64,000 nucleotides of DNA from an uncultured Actinomycetes bacterium (GTDB lineage: Bacteria > Actinomycetota > Actinomycetes > Mycobacteriales > Mycobacteriaceae), in contig CAIRCP010000101.1 of NCBI GenBank assembly GCA_903877095.1, positions 38,412 to 102,411 on the forward strand. The letters are read 5' to 3'. The number at the start of each line of letters is the position of its first letter. Position 1 is the first letter of the stretch. Below are positions 11,973-22,383 of this stretch, piece after piece. Made by a program: the position numbers and the translations under genes. Below the pieces are notes generated by a model, which ran no database searches, was not told the DNA's origin, and saw only the letters and a program-made list of their open reading frames with translations.

Positions 11973-13770
11973 GGTACTGCCCCAGGTTCGACTCGGTGTC
12001 GATGGCCCGGCTCGCGCTGGAACCCTTGCCCGTGACCAGGGTGCGGATGTAGACGATCCGCTCGCCCTTCTTGCCCGAGATCCGTGCCCAGTCATCGGGG
12101 TTGGTGGTGTTGGGCAGGTCCTCGTTCTCGGCGAACTCGTCGACGATCGAGTCCAGCAGGTGCTGAATCCGCAGGCCGTGCTGATTGCTCTCCAGCACCG
12201 ACTTGATCGCGTACTTCTTGGCCCGGTCGACGACGTTCTGAATCATCGCCCCGGAGTTGAAATCCTTGAAGTACATGACCTCTTTGTCGCCGTTGGCGTA
12301 GGTGACCTCCAGGAACCGGTTGTCGTCGATCTCGGCGTACATCCGGTCGACGACCTTCTCGATCATCGCCTTGATACACACGCTCCGGTCGTCACCGAAC
12401 TCGCCCAGATCCTCGGCGTGCAACGGCAGGTTCTCGGTGAGGTACTTGCTGAAGATGTCCTGCGCCGCTTCGGCGTCGGGGCGCTCGATCTTGATCTTCA
12501 CGTCGAGGCGGCCCGGGCGCAGGATGGCCGGGTCGATCATGTCCTCGCGGTTGGAGGCGCCGATGACGATGACGTTCTCCAGGCCCTCCACGCCGTCGAT
12601 CTCACTGAGCAACTGAGGCACCACCGTCGTCTCGACGTCGGAGCTCACCCCGGTGCCGCGGGTGCGGAAGATCGAATCCATCTCGTCGAAGAACACGATC
12701 ACCGGGGTGCCCTCGGAGGCCTTCTCCCGGGCCCGCTGGAAGATCAGCCGGATGTGCCGCTCGGTCTCGCCGACGAACTTGTTGAGCAGCTCGGGGCCCT
12801 TGATGTTGAGGAAGTACGACTTGGCCTCGCGGGCATCCTCGCCACGGACCTCGGCCATCTTCTTGGCCAGCGAGTTGGCCACCGCCTTGGCGATCAGCGT
12901 CTTGCCGCAGCCGGGCGGGCCGTAGAGCAGCACACCCTTGGGCGGGCGCAACGAGTACTCCCGATACAGCTCTTTATGAAGGAACGGCAGTTCGACGGCG
13001 TCGCGGATCTGCTCGATCTGCCGGGTCAGGCCGCCGATGTCGCCGTAGGACACGTCGGGCACCTCTTCGAGGACGAGATCCTCGACCTCGGCCTTGGGGA
13101 TGCGCTCGAAGGCGTATCCGGCCTTGGTGTCGACCAGCAGCGAGTCCCCGGGGCGCAGCTTGCGTGGCCGCAGGTCGTCGTCGAGGGCGTCCACGACCTC
13201 GGGCGGCAGACTCTCCGCAGCCACCAGCGGCTCGGCCAGCCAGACGATGCGCTCCTCGTCGGCGTGCCCAACGACCAGGGCGCGACGGCCGTCGGCCAGG
13301 ACCTCGCGCAGCGTGCTGATCTCGCCGACGGCCTCGAAATTGCCGGCCTCCACCACCGTCAGCGCCTCGTTGAGACGCAGCGTCTGCCCCTTCTTCAGCG
13401 AGGCGACATCCATGTTGGGCGAGCAGGTCAGCCGCATCTTGCGTCCGGAGGTGAAGACATCGACGGTGTCGTCGTCGTGGGCGCCCAGCAGGACTCCGTA
13501 GCCGCTCGGCGGCTGACCCAGCCGGTCAACCTCCTCGCGCAACGCCAACAGCTGCTGACGCGCCTCTTTGAGGGTGTCCATCAGCTTGGCGTTGCGGGCG
13601 CCCAGTGAGTCGATCCTGGCTTCCAGTTGCTGTACCTCGCGGGTCCGCGGGCCGCCGACACCGGACAGTTGGTCGCGGAGCAGCGCCGCTTCGCGGCGCA
13701 ACTGCTCCAGTTCGGCGGCGTCATCGTCGTCGTAGGCACCGAAAGCATCGGATCGATGTGAGTCACTCAT
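11968..13770 (-). CDS. mpa: Proteasome-associated AAA ATPase Mpa/ARC
   Basis: 600 aa; Walker A GPPGCGKT, Walker [12 protein letters not shown]-terminal coiled coil, C-terminal GQYL proteasome-docking tail. Confidence 0.97.
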   Translation of the reverse strand: MSDSHRSDAFGAYDDDDAAELEQLRREAALLRDQLSGVGGPRTREVQQLEARIDSLGARNAKLMDTLKEARQQLLALREEVDRLGQPPSGYGVLLGAHDDDTVDVFTSGRKMRLTCSPNMDVASLKKGQTLRLNEALTVVEAGNFEAVGEISTLREVLADGRRALVVGHADEERIVWLAEPLVAAESLPPEVVDALDDDLRPRKLRPGDSLLVDTKAGYAFERIPKAEVEDLVLEEVPDVSYGDIGGLTRQIEQIRDAVELPFLHKELYREYSLRPPKGVLLYGPPGCGKTLIAKAVANSLAKKMAEVRGEDAREAKSYFLNIKGPELLNKFVGETERHIRLIFQRAREKASEGTPVIVFFDEMDSIFRTRGTGVSSDVETTVVPQLLSEIDGVEGLENVIVIGASNREDMIDPAILRPGRLDVKIKIERPDAEAAQDIFSKYLTENLPLHAEDLGEFGDDRSVCIKAMIEKVVDRMYAEIDDNRFLEVTYANGDKEVMYFKDFNSGAMIQNVVDRAKKYAIKSVLESNQHGLRIQHLLDSIVDEFAENEDLPNTTNPDDWARISGKKGERIVYIRTLVTGKGSSASRAIDTESNLGQYL

Positions 13771-14007
13771 AACGGCTCCTTCCGCGCACCGGATCCAGGT
13801 GCGGTGGACACCCCAACGCTACCGGCGATTGAACCATTGCGGGCACTGGTGGAATGTCGACACTCTGACATGTCTACCGCAGTCTTACCGGGGCAGCTGA
13901 CGCTGAGCCTGCGGTCAGAGCGGGACCGTTCGGCCCCGCAAGAGGACGACACACTGACATCGCTGTTAACCTCGGAGGGAGTCGGGCCCCGCCCTGAAAG
14001 GACTGCC

Positions 14008-14505
14008 GTGACCCACAAACTCCTCGCTTCCTGCTTGGCCGCCGCCGCGATCACCGGCAGCGCCGCCGCGACGACGACGGCAGTGGAAACAATCATGGCG
14101 AGCAATTCTCCGGCGGTGCAGCCTGTCGTGTTCGGTGTGCCGCTGCCACTGGACCCCGCCGCCGATGTACCGACCGCCGACCAGGTCACCGGTGTCCTCA
14201 GCAGCCTCGCCGACCCGGGGGTCCCGTTCGCCGCCAAGAGTTACCTGGTCGAGGGTGGCATCGGCCGTATCGAGGCCCGCACCGCCGACGCGTTGATGAA
14301 GAACGCGATAGCCAAGGGCCAGATCCCGCTGAACTTCTCCGTCGGCGCGATCACGCCGACCGGGCCGGGCCTGGCCAGCGCAACAGTCACCGCAACCGGG
14401 CCGAACATGCCGGCGACCACCCAGACCGTCTCCTTCGTGGACCAGGGCGGCTGGAAGTTGTCGCGGTCATCGGCCACCTCGGTGCTCGCCATCTTCACCA
14501 CCTGA
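14008..14505 (+). CDS. Secreted low-molecular-weight antigen Mtb12-like protein
   Basis: VTHKLLASCLAAAAITGSAAATTTA signal peptide, then DVPTADQVTGVLSSLADPGVPFAAKSYLVEGGIG...; Mtb12-like domain, paralogous to the next gene. Confidence 0.75.
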   Translation: MTHKLLASCLAAAAITGSAAATTTAVETIMASNSPAVQPVVFGVPLPLDPAADVPTADQVTGVLSSLADPGVPFAAKSYLVEGGIGRIEARTADALMKNAIAKGQIPLNFSVGAITPTGPGLASATVTATGPNMPATTQTVSFVDQGGWKLSRSSATSVLAIFTT

Positions 14506-14533
14506 CCAAGCGGCGCGCACTGACACACTCAGC

Positions 14534-15136
14534 GTGGCGAACGCGATGACCAGCCCAGCGCTCCGCGCCTTCCACATCGCACTGAGCGCCTTCACGCTGG
14601 TGACGGCGCTCGGCGTTTCGGGGTGCTCCCGGGAAGTGGCCCAGCCTGCGGCCGGGCCGCAGACCCCGATCTCGGAGACCGACGGGTCTGGCCCGCCGGC
14701 GCCGGCGCCGGCCGACCCGGGACCGCTGCCGCCGCCGGATGCCCTGAGCGACGTCGTCGCCCGACTGGCCGATCCCGCCGTCCCCGGCGCCGAGAAACTC
14801 GCTTTGGTCGAGAACACCACAGCAGCCGACGCCGCAGCACTGGACACCTTCGCTGGGGCGCTGCGCGACACCGGGTTCACACCTGTCACTGTCAGCGCCT
14901 CGGAGCTCGTGTCGACCCGGCCGGACGACGTCCTCGCGACGATCACGGTGACCGCTCCGGACTCCGACTCCGGTGCCGGTGGGGGCGAATTCTCCTTCCC
15001 CATGGAGTTCCGGCGCGCCGGCAACGCGTGGCAGTTGACCCGCCGGACCGCGGACATGCTGTTCGCCTTCGGCAATGCCCGCACCGCAGCGCCGGCGCCA
15101 CCAGCCCCGGCACCCAGCCTCACTATCCCGCGCTGA
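14534..15136 (+). CDS. lppK: LppK-like lipoprotein with Mtb12-type domain
   Basis: Lipobox LGVSGC; LSDVVARLADPAVPGAEKLALVENTTAAD; position corresponds to Rv2116 between mpa and the DUF503 gene. Confidence 0.75.
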   Translation: MANAMTSPALRAFHIALSAFTLVTALGVSGCSREVAQPAAGPQTPISETDGSGPPAPAPADPGPLPPPDALSDVVARLADPAVPGAEKLALVENTTAADAAALDTFAGALRDTGFTPVTVSASELVSTRPDDVLATITVTAPDSDSGAGGGEFSFPMEFRRAGNAWQLTRRTADMLFAFGNARTAAPAPPAPAPSLTIPR

Positions 15137-15141
15137 CCGCC

Positions 15142-16376
<1,235 letters not shown>

Positions 16377-16946
16377 CTAGGCCCCGTCGCACACCCCGGA
16401 ATTGCGGATGGTGTCGCCGTAGACCCTCATCGTCGCGGTGTTGGCATTGATCACACCCGACGGCATCCGCTGGGCGATCTTGTCGCTGATCCCCGTCAGC
16501 TGATACCAGAGGTGGTAGAAGGAGTCGCCGTTGTAAAGCGGCGAATACTGGCTGCGGTCAGGGTAATTCGTGATGTAGAGCGTATGGACCCGCGGATCCA
16601 GAAACGCTGTCGCCTGGTCGATGTTGGCGCGTAGCGCGTCGCCGGCGCCCTGCACCTGAGCCCACACGTCGTAGCTGTCGCGCAGCGCGTTCTGGAAGCC
16701 GAAGGCCTGCCCGGCCAACGCGTCGTACTGAGTGTTGAACCAGTGACACGCCTCGCCCTGGGCGGTGACCATCTCCGGGGTCACTCGGTTCTGCCACAGG
16801 TTGTACGGGAACGTCACGTAGTCCGGGTGCCAGCCCGGGCCCGGCGCGATGTCATCGGCATGAGCCACCCCGGCCGCACCCAGTCCCGCCGCGCACACCG
16901 CAACGGCGGCGACCCGGACAACAGCCTTGCTCCAACCCACGATCAT
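16377..16946 (-). CDS. Exported protein of unknown function
   Basis: MIVGWSKAVVRVAAVAVCAAGLGAAGVAHADDIAPGPGWHPDYVTFPYNLWQNRVTPEMVTAQGEACHWF; signal peptide with AHA|DD cleavage site; start inferred inside ORF 16377..17033. Confidence 0.78.
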   Translation of the reverse strand: MIVGWSKAVVRVAAVAVCAAGLGAAGVAHADDIAPGPGWHPDYVTFPYNLWQNRVTPEMVTAQGEACHWFNTQYDALAGQAFGFQNALRDSYDVWAQVQGAGDALRANIDQATAFLDPRVHTLYITNYPDRSQYSPLYNGDSFYHLWYQLTGISDKIAQRMPSGVINANTATMRVYGDTIRNSGVCDGA

Positions 16947-17029
16947 CCGACGATTATCCGAACGGGAACCGCCGGAGACGCCTGATTCGCTGAATTTCGG
17001 TCCGGCGGGGCGTCGTCCGGTGGGCGCCG

Positions 17030-17512
17030 TCACAGGACGCTCGTCAGGAAAGCAACCGCGAAACCGAACGCGGCGGCGAACAGATCCTCACCGAGAGCGA
17101 CCGGCCGGTCCCGCCCGCCGTTCACGGTAACGAGTCGGGTGCGCGCCGCATATCCGCCGAGGGTGCCCAGGACCGCCCCGATCAAGCCGGCCCCCAGGCT
17201 GCCCCATCGATAGCCCCAGGCGGTGCCGAGCACCGCGCCAGAAAAGGCCCCCGAGGCCAGCCGGACCAGAAACTGCGGCGCTGATTTGCGGCTGGGCAGC
17301 GTCGGCATTTTGTCGCTGATGAGTTCGGCGACCGCGAGCACGGTAAGGATCGCCACGGTGGCCCAGTGCCCCATCCACGACGCCCAGGTACCGGAGAGAT
17401 TGATCCAGTGCAGCATGGCCGCCCAGGCCAGAACCGCCGGCGCGGTGAAGGCCCGCAGACCGGCTACCACGCCGATGAGCAGGGCCAGCAACAGTACGAG
17501 CGCGTGCGTCAT
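17030..17512 (-). CDS. DUF4126 family membrane protein (Rv2120c homologue)
   Basis: MTHALVLLLALLIGVVAGLRAFTAPAVLAWAAMLHWINLSGTWASWMG...; hydrophobic, next to hisG. Confidence 0.85.
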   Translation of the reverse strand: MTHALVLLLALLIGVVAGLRAFTAPAVLAWAAMLHWINLSGTWASWMGHWATVAILTVLAVAELISDKMPTLPSRKSAPQFLVRLASGAFSGAVLGTAWGYRWGSLGAGLIGAVLGTLGGYAARTRLVTVNGGRDRPVALGEDLFAAAFGFAVAFLTSVL

Positions 17513-17583
17513 GCGTCCTCCCTAGACGGTCATCGGACGCTAGCACGGCGGCCGCACGGCGGCCTCGATGAAAGCGCCCTCGG

Positions 17584-18435
17584 TCAGAACCGGCAGAACC
17601 TCACATCTGAGGCGAGGATCGCCTTGGCGCCGATCCCGGCCAACTCGTCCATGAGTGCGTTGACATCACGGCGGGGTACCAGTGCGCGAACGGCCACCCA
17701 GTCCGGGTCGGCCAGCGGCGCGATGGTCGGCGACTCCAGGCCGGGGGTGATCGCGGTGGCGCGCTCGACGAGGGCGCGGGGGCAGTCGTAGTCCAGCATC
17801 AGGTACTGCTGTCCGAAGACCACGCCCTGCACCCGGCCGGCCAGCTGATCGCGTGCGGCCCGACTGGCCGTGTCGGGGGTGTCGCGTTCGATCAGTACCG
17901 CCTCGGAATCGCAGAGCGGCTCGCCGAAGGCGATCAGGCCGTGCATCCGCAGGGTCCGGCCCGAACCCACCACGTCGGCGATGGCGTCGGCAACCCCCAG
18001 TTGCACCGAAATCTCCACCGCGCCGTCAAGGCGGATCACGGTGGCGTCAATCCCCTTGTCCACCAGATTCTTTCGCACAAGGTTGGGGTAGGCGGTGGCG
18101 ATCCGCAGCCCGGCCAGATCGGCGACGGTCCAGCTGCGCCCGGCCGGTGCGGCGTAACGGAAGCTGGACGACCCGAAGCCCATCGCCAGCCGTTCCCGGA
18201 CCGGGGCGCCGGATTCGGCGGCGAGGTCGCGGCCGGTGATGCCGAGATCCAGGTCCCCCGAACCGACGTAGATGGCGATGTCCTTGGGGCGAAGGAAGAA
18301 GAACTCGACGCCGTTGGCCGGGTCGATGACGGTCAGGTCCTTCGGATCGGTGCGCCGGCGGTAGCCGGCCTCCGCCAGGATCTCGGCAGCAGACTCCGAC
18401 AACGCCCCCTTGTTGGGGACAGCGACACGCAACAT
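17584..18435 (-). CDS. hisG: ATP phosphoribosyltransferase
   Basis: [71 protein letters not shown]. Confidence 0.97.
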   Translation of the reverse strand: MLRVAVPNKGALSESAAEILAEAGYRRRTDPKDLTVIDPANGVEFFFLRPKDIAIYVGSGDLDLGITGRDLAAESGAPVRERLAMGFGSSSFRYAAPAGRSWTVADLAGLRIATAYPNLVRKNLVDKGIDATVIRLDGAVEISVQLGVADAIADVVGSGRTLRMHGLIAFGEPLCDSEAVLIERDTPDTASRAARDQLAGRVQGVVFGQQYLMLDYDCPRALVERATAITPGLESPTIAPLADPDWVAVRALVPRRDVNALMDELAGIGAKAILASDVRFCRF

Positions 18436-18442
18436 GGCTTCT

Positions 18443-18724
18443 CTACAGCTTCCGGTAGACGTCGTCGAGAGTCAGTCCGCGGGCGACCATCAGAACCTGC
18501 GTCCAGTAGAGCAGCTGGCTGATCTCGCCGGCGAGTGCCTCCTCGGACTCGTGCTCGGCAGCCAGCCACACCTCGCCGGCTTCCTCGAGGATCTTCTTGC
18601 CCAGGGTGTGCACGCCGGAGTCCAGCGCAGCCACGGTCGAACTGCCGGCCGGCCGGGTGCGGGCCCGTTCACCGAGTTCGGCGAACAGCTCCTCGAAGGT
18701 CTTCACGGGCTGCGATTGTCCCAT
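18443..18724 (-). CDS. hisE: Phosphoribosyl-ATP pyrophosphatase
   Basis: [74 protein letters not shown]. Confidence 0.96.
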   Translation of the reverse strand: MGQSQPVKTFEELFAELGERARTRPAGSSTVAALDSGVHTLGKKILEEAGEVWLAAEHESEEALAGEISQLLYWTQVLMVARGLTLDDVYRKL

Positions 18725-18838
18725 GGCGTCGCCTCGGCCGTCACGGCGGTTACGCGGCGGCCGAGCCTGGGCTTAACCCACCAACCCTGGTCGAGCTTGA
18801 ATACAGTTCGACGGTGCATCCCATCGGGCCGATGACGA

Positions 18839-19897
18839 GTGCGGGTTGGTATGGCATCGCCAGTTAAGGGCCGTGCCTGGATTTCCGCGGCGGCGTTCAT
18901 GCTCGTTCTGCTGTTCGCGGGTTTCCCGATGGTCGGCGGATCCGCCTCGGCAGGTCCGATCGAAACTCTCCCCTTGTCCGGCCCCACCGGGCCGGACAAG
19001 GTGGTCGCCGGTGTGTATGTCTCCAACATCCAGCAGGTCGACCTGACCACCAACAGCTTCGATGCCGATTTCTACGTCTGGCTGCGGTGGAGCAACCCCG
19101 ATATCCATCCGACGGCGGGCATCGAGATCATGAACGTCTACCAGAGTTGGGCTCTCACCACGACCCCCATATACGACAAACCGCAAAAGCAATCCGACGG
19201 CAGCCTGCTCTGGCTCGCCCGCTATCAGGGCTCATTCAATGCGCCGCTGTCGCTGGCCGACTATCCCTTCCAGAAGCAGACTCTCAAGATCATCATCGAG
19301 GACGGCGAACAGAACATCGGGCGGATTGTCTACGAGCCGGACAAAGACCCGATCGAACTCGATCCACACATCACCCTCACGGGTTACAAACTCGGTCAAC
19401 CCCGGATCGAATTCGGCGCCAACACCTACGAGTCCTCTTTCGGCGCAGTCGAATCGACGCGTGAATACCGGACCTATACCCGAATCCTCGTCGAAATCCC
19501 GGTGTCGTCGCCGGCCACATCGGGCATCGTCAAGATCATCCTGCCGATCATCATCGTGCTCGTGGCGTCAGGGCTTGGCCTCGTCATCCCCTCGGCATAC
19601 GTCGACTCCAAGGTCAACGTGCCGATCACGGCGTTGATCGCGCTGGTGGCGATGCACTTCGTGGTCTCCGCCTCGCTCCCCCAGGTGGAGTACCTGCTGA
19701 TGATCGATGTCGTGTACATCCTCGCCTACGCCACCGTGACCACCATGCTCGCCGGTGCGGTCGTCGGCGCCTGGACGTTGAGATCGCAAGGTGAGGACGA
19801 AGCGACAGCCCTGCAACGCCGATTCCTCGGATGGGCCAGCGCAGCCTTCCTGCTGTCGCTGGCCGGCGTTCTCCTTCTCTACCTCGGCAGGTCCTAA
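18839..19897 (+). CDS. Prokaryotic pentameric ligand-gated ion channel (Cys-loop receptor superfamily) homologue
   Basis: Signal peptide; beta-rich ectodomain with VAGVYVSNIQQVDLTTNSFDADFYVWLRWSNPDI and DYPFQKQTLKIIIE (FPFDxQ-like Cys-loop position); four C-terminal TM segments; KVNVPITALIALVAMHFVVSASLPQVEYLLMIDVVYILAYATV resembles the GLIC M2-M3 region. Confidence 0.85.
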   Translation: MRVGMASPVKGRAWISAAAFMLVLLFAGFPMVGGSASAGPIETLPLSGPTGPDKVVAGVYVSNIQQVDLTTNSFDADFYVWLRWSNPDIHPTAGIEIMNVYQSWALTTTPIYDKPQKQSDGSLLWLARYQGSFNAPLSLADYPFQKQTLKIIIEDGEQNIGRIVYEPDKDPIELDPHITLTGYKLGQPRIEFGANTYESSFGAVESTREYRTYTRILVEIPVSSPATSGIVKIILPIIIVLVASGLGLVIPSAYVDSKVNVPITALIALVAMHFVVSASLPQVEYLLMIDVVYILAYATVTTMLAGAVVGAWTLRSQGEDEATALQRRFLGWASAAFLLSLAGVLLLYLGRS

Positions 19898-19921
19898 ACG
19901 TGCCTGCGTAAGTTTGGCGGC

Positions 19922-20905
19922 ATGTCCGTCACACCATCCGACAAACCGCCCGTCGACGCCATCCTGCAGAAGGTACTGGAGGCCGTTCCTTTCCAGCTGA
20001 CCGGCGACGGCGGAGTCCACGAGGCGCGTCGACGGCTGCGCGACCTGCCCCGCCGTCCGCTGCACCCGGACCTGCGCGTCGAGGACCACAGCATCGCGGG
20101 CCCGGCCGGCCCGATCCCGGTGCGGGTGTACTGGCCCGACGCGGAGCCCGGCCAGGGCCTCAACCAGGGCGCCCATCCCGTCACGATGTTCTTCCACGGC
20201 GGCGGATTCGCCGTCGGCGACCTCGACACCCACGACGCGATCGCCCGTGAGCACGCGGTCGGTGGCCGCACTGTGGTGGTGTCGGTGGACTACCGGCTGG
20301 CACCCGAGCACCCTTATCCGGCCGCCGTCGAGGACGCCTGGGCGGCGACCTGCTGGGTGGCCGACAACGCATCGGCGTTCGACGCGGACGCCGCCCGGCT
20401 TGCGGTGGCGGGTGACTCGGCCGGCGGCAACCTCTCGGCCGTCGTCGCGCAACTGGCCCGGGACGCGCAGCGCAGCGGCGACGGCCCGGCGGTGGCCTTC
20501 CAACTCCTGTGGTACCCGGCGACGGCGTGGGACACCTCGCTGCCGTCGTTCAGCGAGAACGCCGTCGCCCCGGTTCTGAGCAACGAGGCGATCGGCGAGT
20601 TCACCCGGTGGTACGCCGGCCATGTGGATCTGACCGACCTGCCGGCCACCCTGGCGCCCGCCCGCGCCGACGACCTTTCCGGTTTGGCACCGGCCTATAT
20701 CGCGATCGCGGGCCACGATCCACTGCGCGACGACGGGGCTCACTACGCCGAACTGCTGTCGGACGCCGGGGTGGACGTGGAACTCCACAACGCCCAGACC
20801 CTGGTCCACGGCTATCTGGGCTATTCGGGGGTGGTTCCGGCCGCCACCGAGGCCACCGCCCGGGGGCTGGCGGCGCTGCGTTCGGCGCTACACCCCTCCC
20901 GCTGA
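19922..20905 (+). CDS. Alpha/beta hydrolase, hormone-sensitive-lipase (Lip) family
   Basis: FFHGGGFAVGDLDTHD (HGGG oxyanion motif), AVAGDSAGGNLSAV nucleophile elbow, DPLRDDGAHYAELL and VHGYLGYSG. Confidence 0.92.
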   Translation: MSVTPSDKPPVDAILQKVLEAVPFQLTGDGGVHEARRRLRDLPRRPLHPDLRVEDHSIAGPAGPIPVRVYWPDAEPGQGLNQGAHPVTMFFHGGGFAVGDLDTHDAIAREHAVGGRTVVVSVDYRLAPEHPYPAAVEDAWAATCWVADNASAFDADAARLAVAGDSAGGNLSAVVAQLARDAQRSGDGPAVAFQLLWYPATAWDTSLPSFSENAVAPVLSNEAIGEFTRWYAGHVDLTDLPATLAPARADDLSGLAPAYIAIAGHDPLRDDGAHYAELLSDAGVDVELHNAQTLVHGYLGYSGVVPAATEATARGLAALRSALHPSR

Positions 20906-20975
20906 GCAGTAACATTTGCCGCCCGCGCGGCGACAAGCCACAATGATGTCAACGTCTACTGGAGGAAATCAAGGC

Positions 20976-21362
20976 ATGACAACCGGTCAGAACCGCCGCG
21001 TCGCGCGCGCGGCTATCGGCACCATCGTCGGCGGCTTCGCGCTTGCCGCCCTGACTGCGCCCGCGGCGTCGGCGGCGCCCGATTGCAGCCCGGCCGGCAT
21101 CGACGGTCAGGTGACATCGATCACGCAGGAAGCCCGCTCGTACCTGAATTCGCATGCGGGGGCAAACAAAATGCTGATGACCGCGGCCCTGCAACCGCAG
21201 GCCGAGGCCGCTCAGACAATCCAAAGCTATGCGAACACCAACCCGCAGGAGTACGCGGACTTCCGCTCGATCCTGGTTCCGCTGAGCAACCTGCAGAACC
21301 AGTGCGGTGTGAACGTGGTGCCCGCTGAATACCAGTGGGCGTTCAGCCAGTTCATCGGCTGA
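20976..21362 (+). CDS. Secreted hemophore-like (haem-binding, MHB family) protein
   Basis: MTTGQNRRVARAAIGTIVGGFALAALTAPAASAAPDCSPAGIDGQVTSITQEARSYLNSHAGANKMLMTAALQPQAEAAQTIQSYANTNPQEYADFRSILVPLSNLQNQCG; RBS ggagga; two Cys flank the mature domain. Confidence 0.75.
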   Translation: MTTGQNRRVARAAIGTIVGGFALAALTAPAASAAPDCSPAGIDGQVTSITQEARSYLNSHAGANKMLMTAALQPQAEAAQTIQSYANTNPQEYADFRSILVPLSNLQNQCGVNVVPAEYQWAFSQFIG

Positions 21363-21378
21363 CGGACAGGTAGCGAAG

Positions 21379-21415
21379 AAGCGGCTCACGCCTGACAACG
21401 TGAGCCGCTTTTTTG
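21379..21415 (+). terminator. Rho-independent terminator
   Basis: AAGCGGCTCACG-CCTGACAA-CGTGAGCCGCTT followed by TTTT; 12-bp stem just downstream of the hemophore stop. Confidence 0.9.
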
Positions 21416-21453
21416 TGCCGTTGATTCGGCGTCGGTGTCGGAAAGGAGCCGAG

Positions 21454-22263
21454 ATGGCCGCAGTCGTCGTCACAGCAGGCCGCGCACGCGCGGTGCTGGA
21501 CACTGAAGCGGGTGGCCGCATCGTCTCGTTAGAGGTAGCCGGCCGGCAACTTCTCGCGAGCAGCGGCAGCAGCGTGGTGGAGCACGGTTCCTTCGTCATG
21601 GCGCCGTGGGCCGGCCGTATCCGGGATGGGGCGCTGCACATCGACGGCCGCACCTACCGGCTGCCGACTGACCGCACTCATCCGCACGCCGGTCACGGCC
21701 TGGTCATGGACCGGCCGTGGCGGGTGCTGGACGCCGGCGATGACCGGGTGCGCCTGCGCTGCGACCTCGATGACCGGTGGCCGTTCACCGGGCACGTGAT
21801 CCAGGACATCGCCGTGCGTCCCGACGGGTTGCAGCAACGGGTGGAAGTGCATGCCGACGCACACCCGTTCCCGGCGACCGTCGGTTGGCATCCGTGGTTC
21901 CGCCGCGAACTCGGCGATGGCCCGGTGGCGCGACTCGCCTTCGAGGCCGACGGCATGCTGCGGAGGGATCCGGCAGGTATCCCGGACGGCACCGTGGTAA
22001 CCGTTCCCCCCGGGCCGTGGGACGACTGCTTCACCGGGGTGCACTGGCCGGTGCTCATCGCCTGGCCCGGCCAACTGGAGTTGCGGATCACCGCGAACAC
22101 CGACTACCTGGTGGTTTACGACGAGCGGCCGGGGGCGTTCTGCGTGGAACCCCAGTCCGGTCCGCCGGACGGACCCAACACGGCACCGGTCCTCGCCCGT
22201 CCCGGGGCACCCGTCACGGCCGACACGATGTGGACCTGGCACCTGCTCGATGGACCTAATTGA
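21454..22263 (+). CDS. Aldose 1-epimerase family protein
   Basis: MAAVVVTAGRARAVLDTEAGGRIVSLEVAGRQLLAS...SFVMAPWAGRIRDG...HPHAGHGLVMDRPW...TVGWHPWFRR; RBS aaggag. Confidence 0.88.
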   Translation: MAAVVVTAGRARAVLDTEAGGRIVSLEVAGRQLLASSGSSVVEHGSFVMAPWAGRIRDGALHIDGRTYRLPTDRTHPHAGHGLVMDRPWRVLDAGDDRVRLRCDLDDRWPFTGHVIQDIAVRPDGLQQRVEVHADAHPFPATVGWHPWFRRELGDGPVARLAFEADGMLRRDPAGIPDGTVVTVPPGPWDDCFTGVHWPVLIAWPGQLELRITANTDYLVVYDERPGAFCVEPQSGPPDGPNTAPVLARPGAPVTADTMWTWHLLDGPN

Positions 22264-22383
22264 GTTGATGCGAAACGGACTTTCCAGTCCGCCCGCTTGC
22301 GACCAGCGAGCCGAGTAGTCTCTGCTGCCCAAGGAGCGTCCGCCGGTGCGCTCCACGGCGCGGGGGAATTCAGAGTGGGTTCG

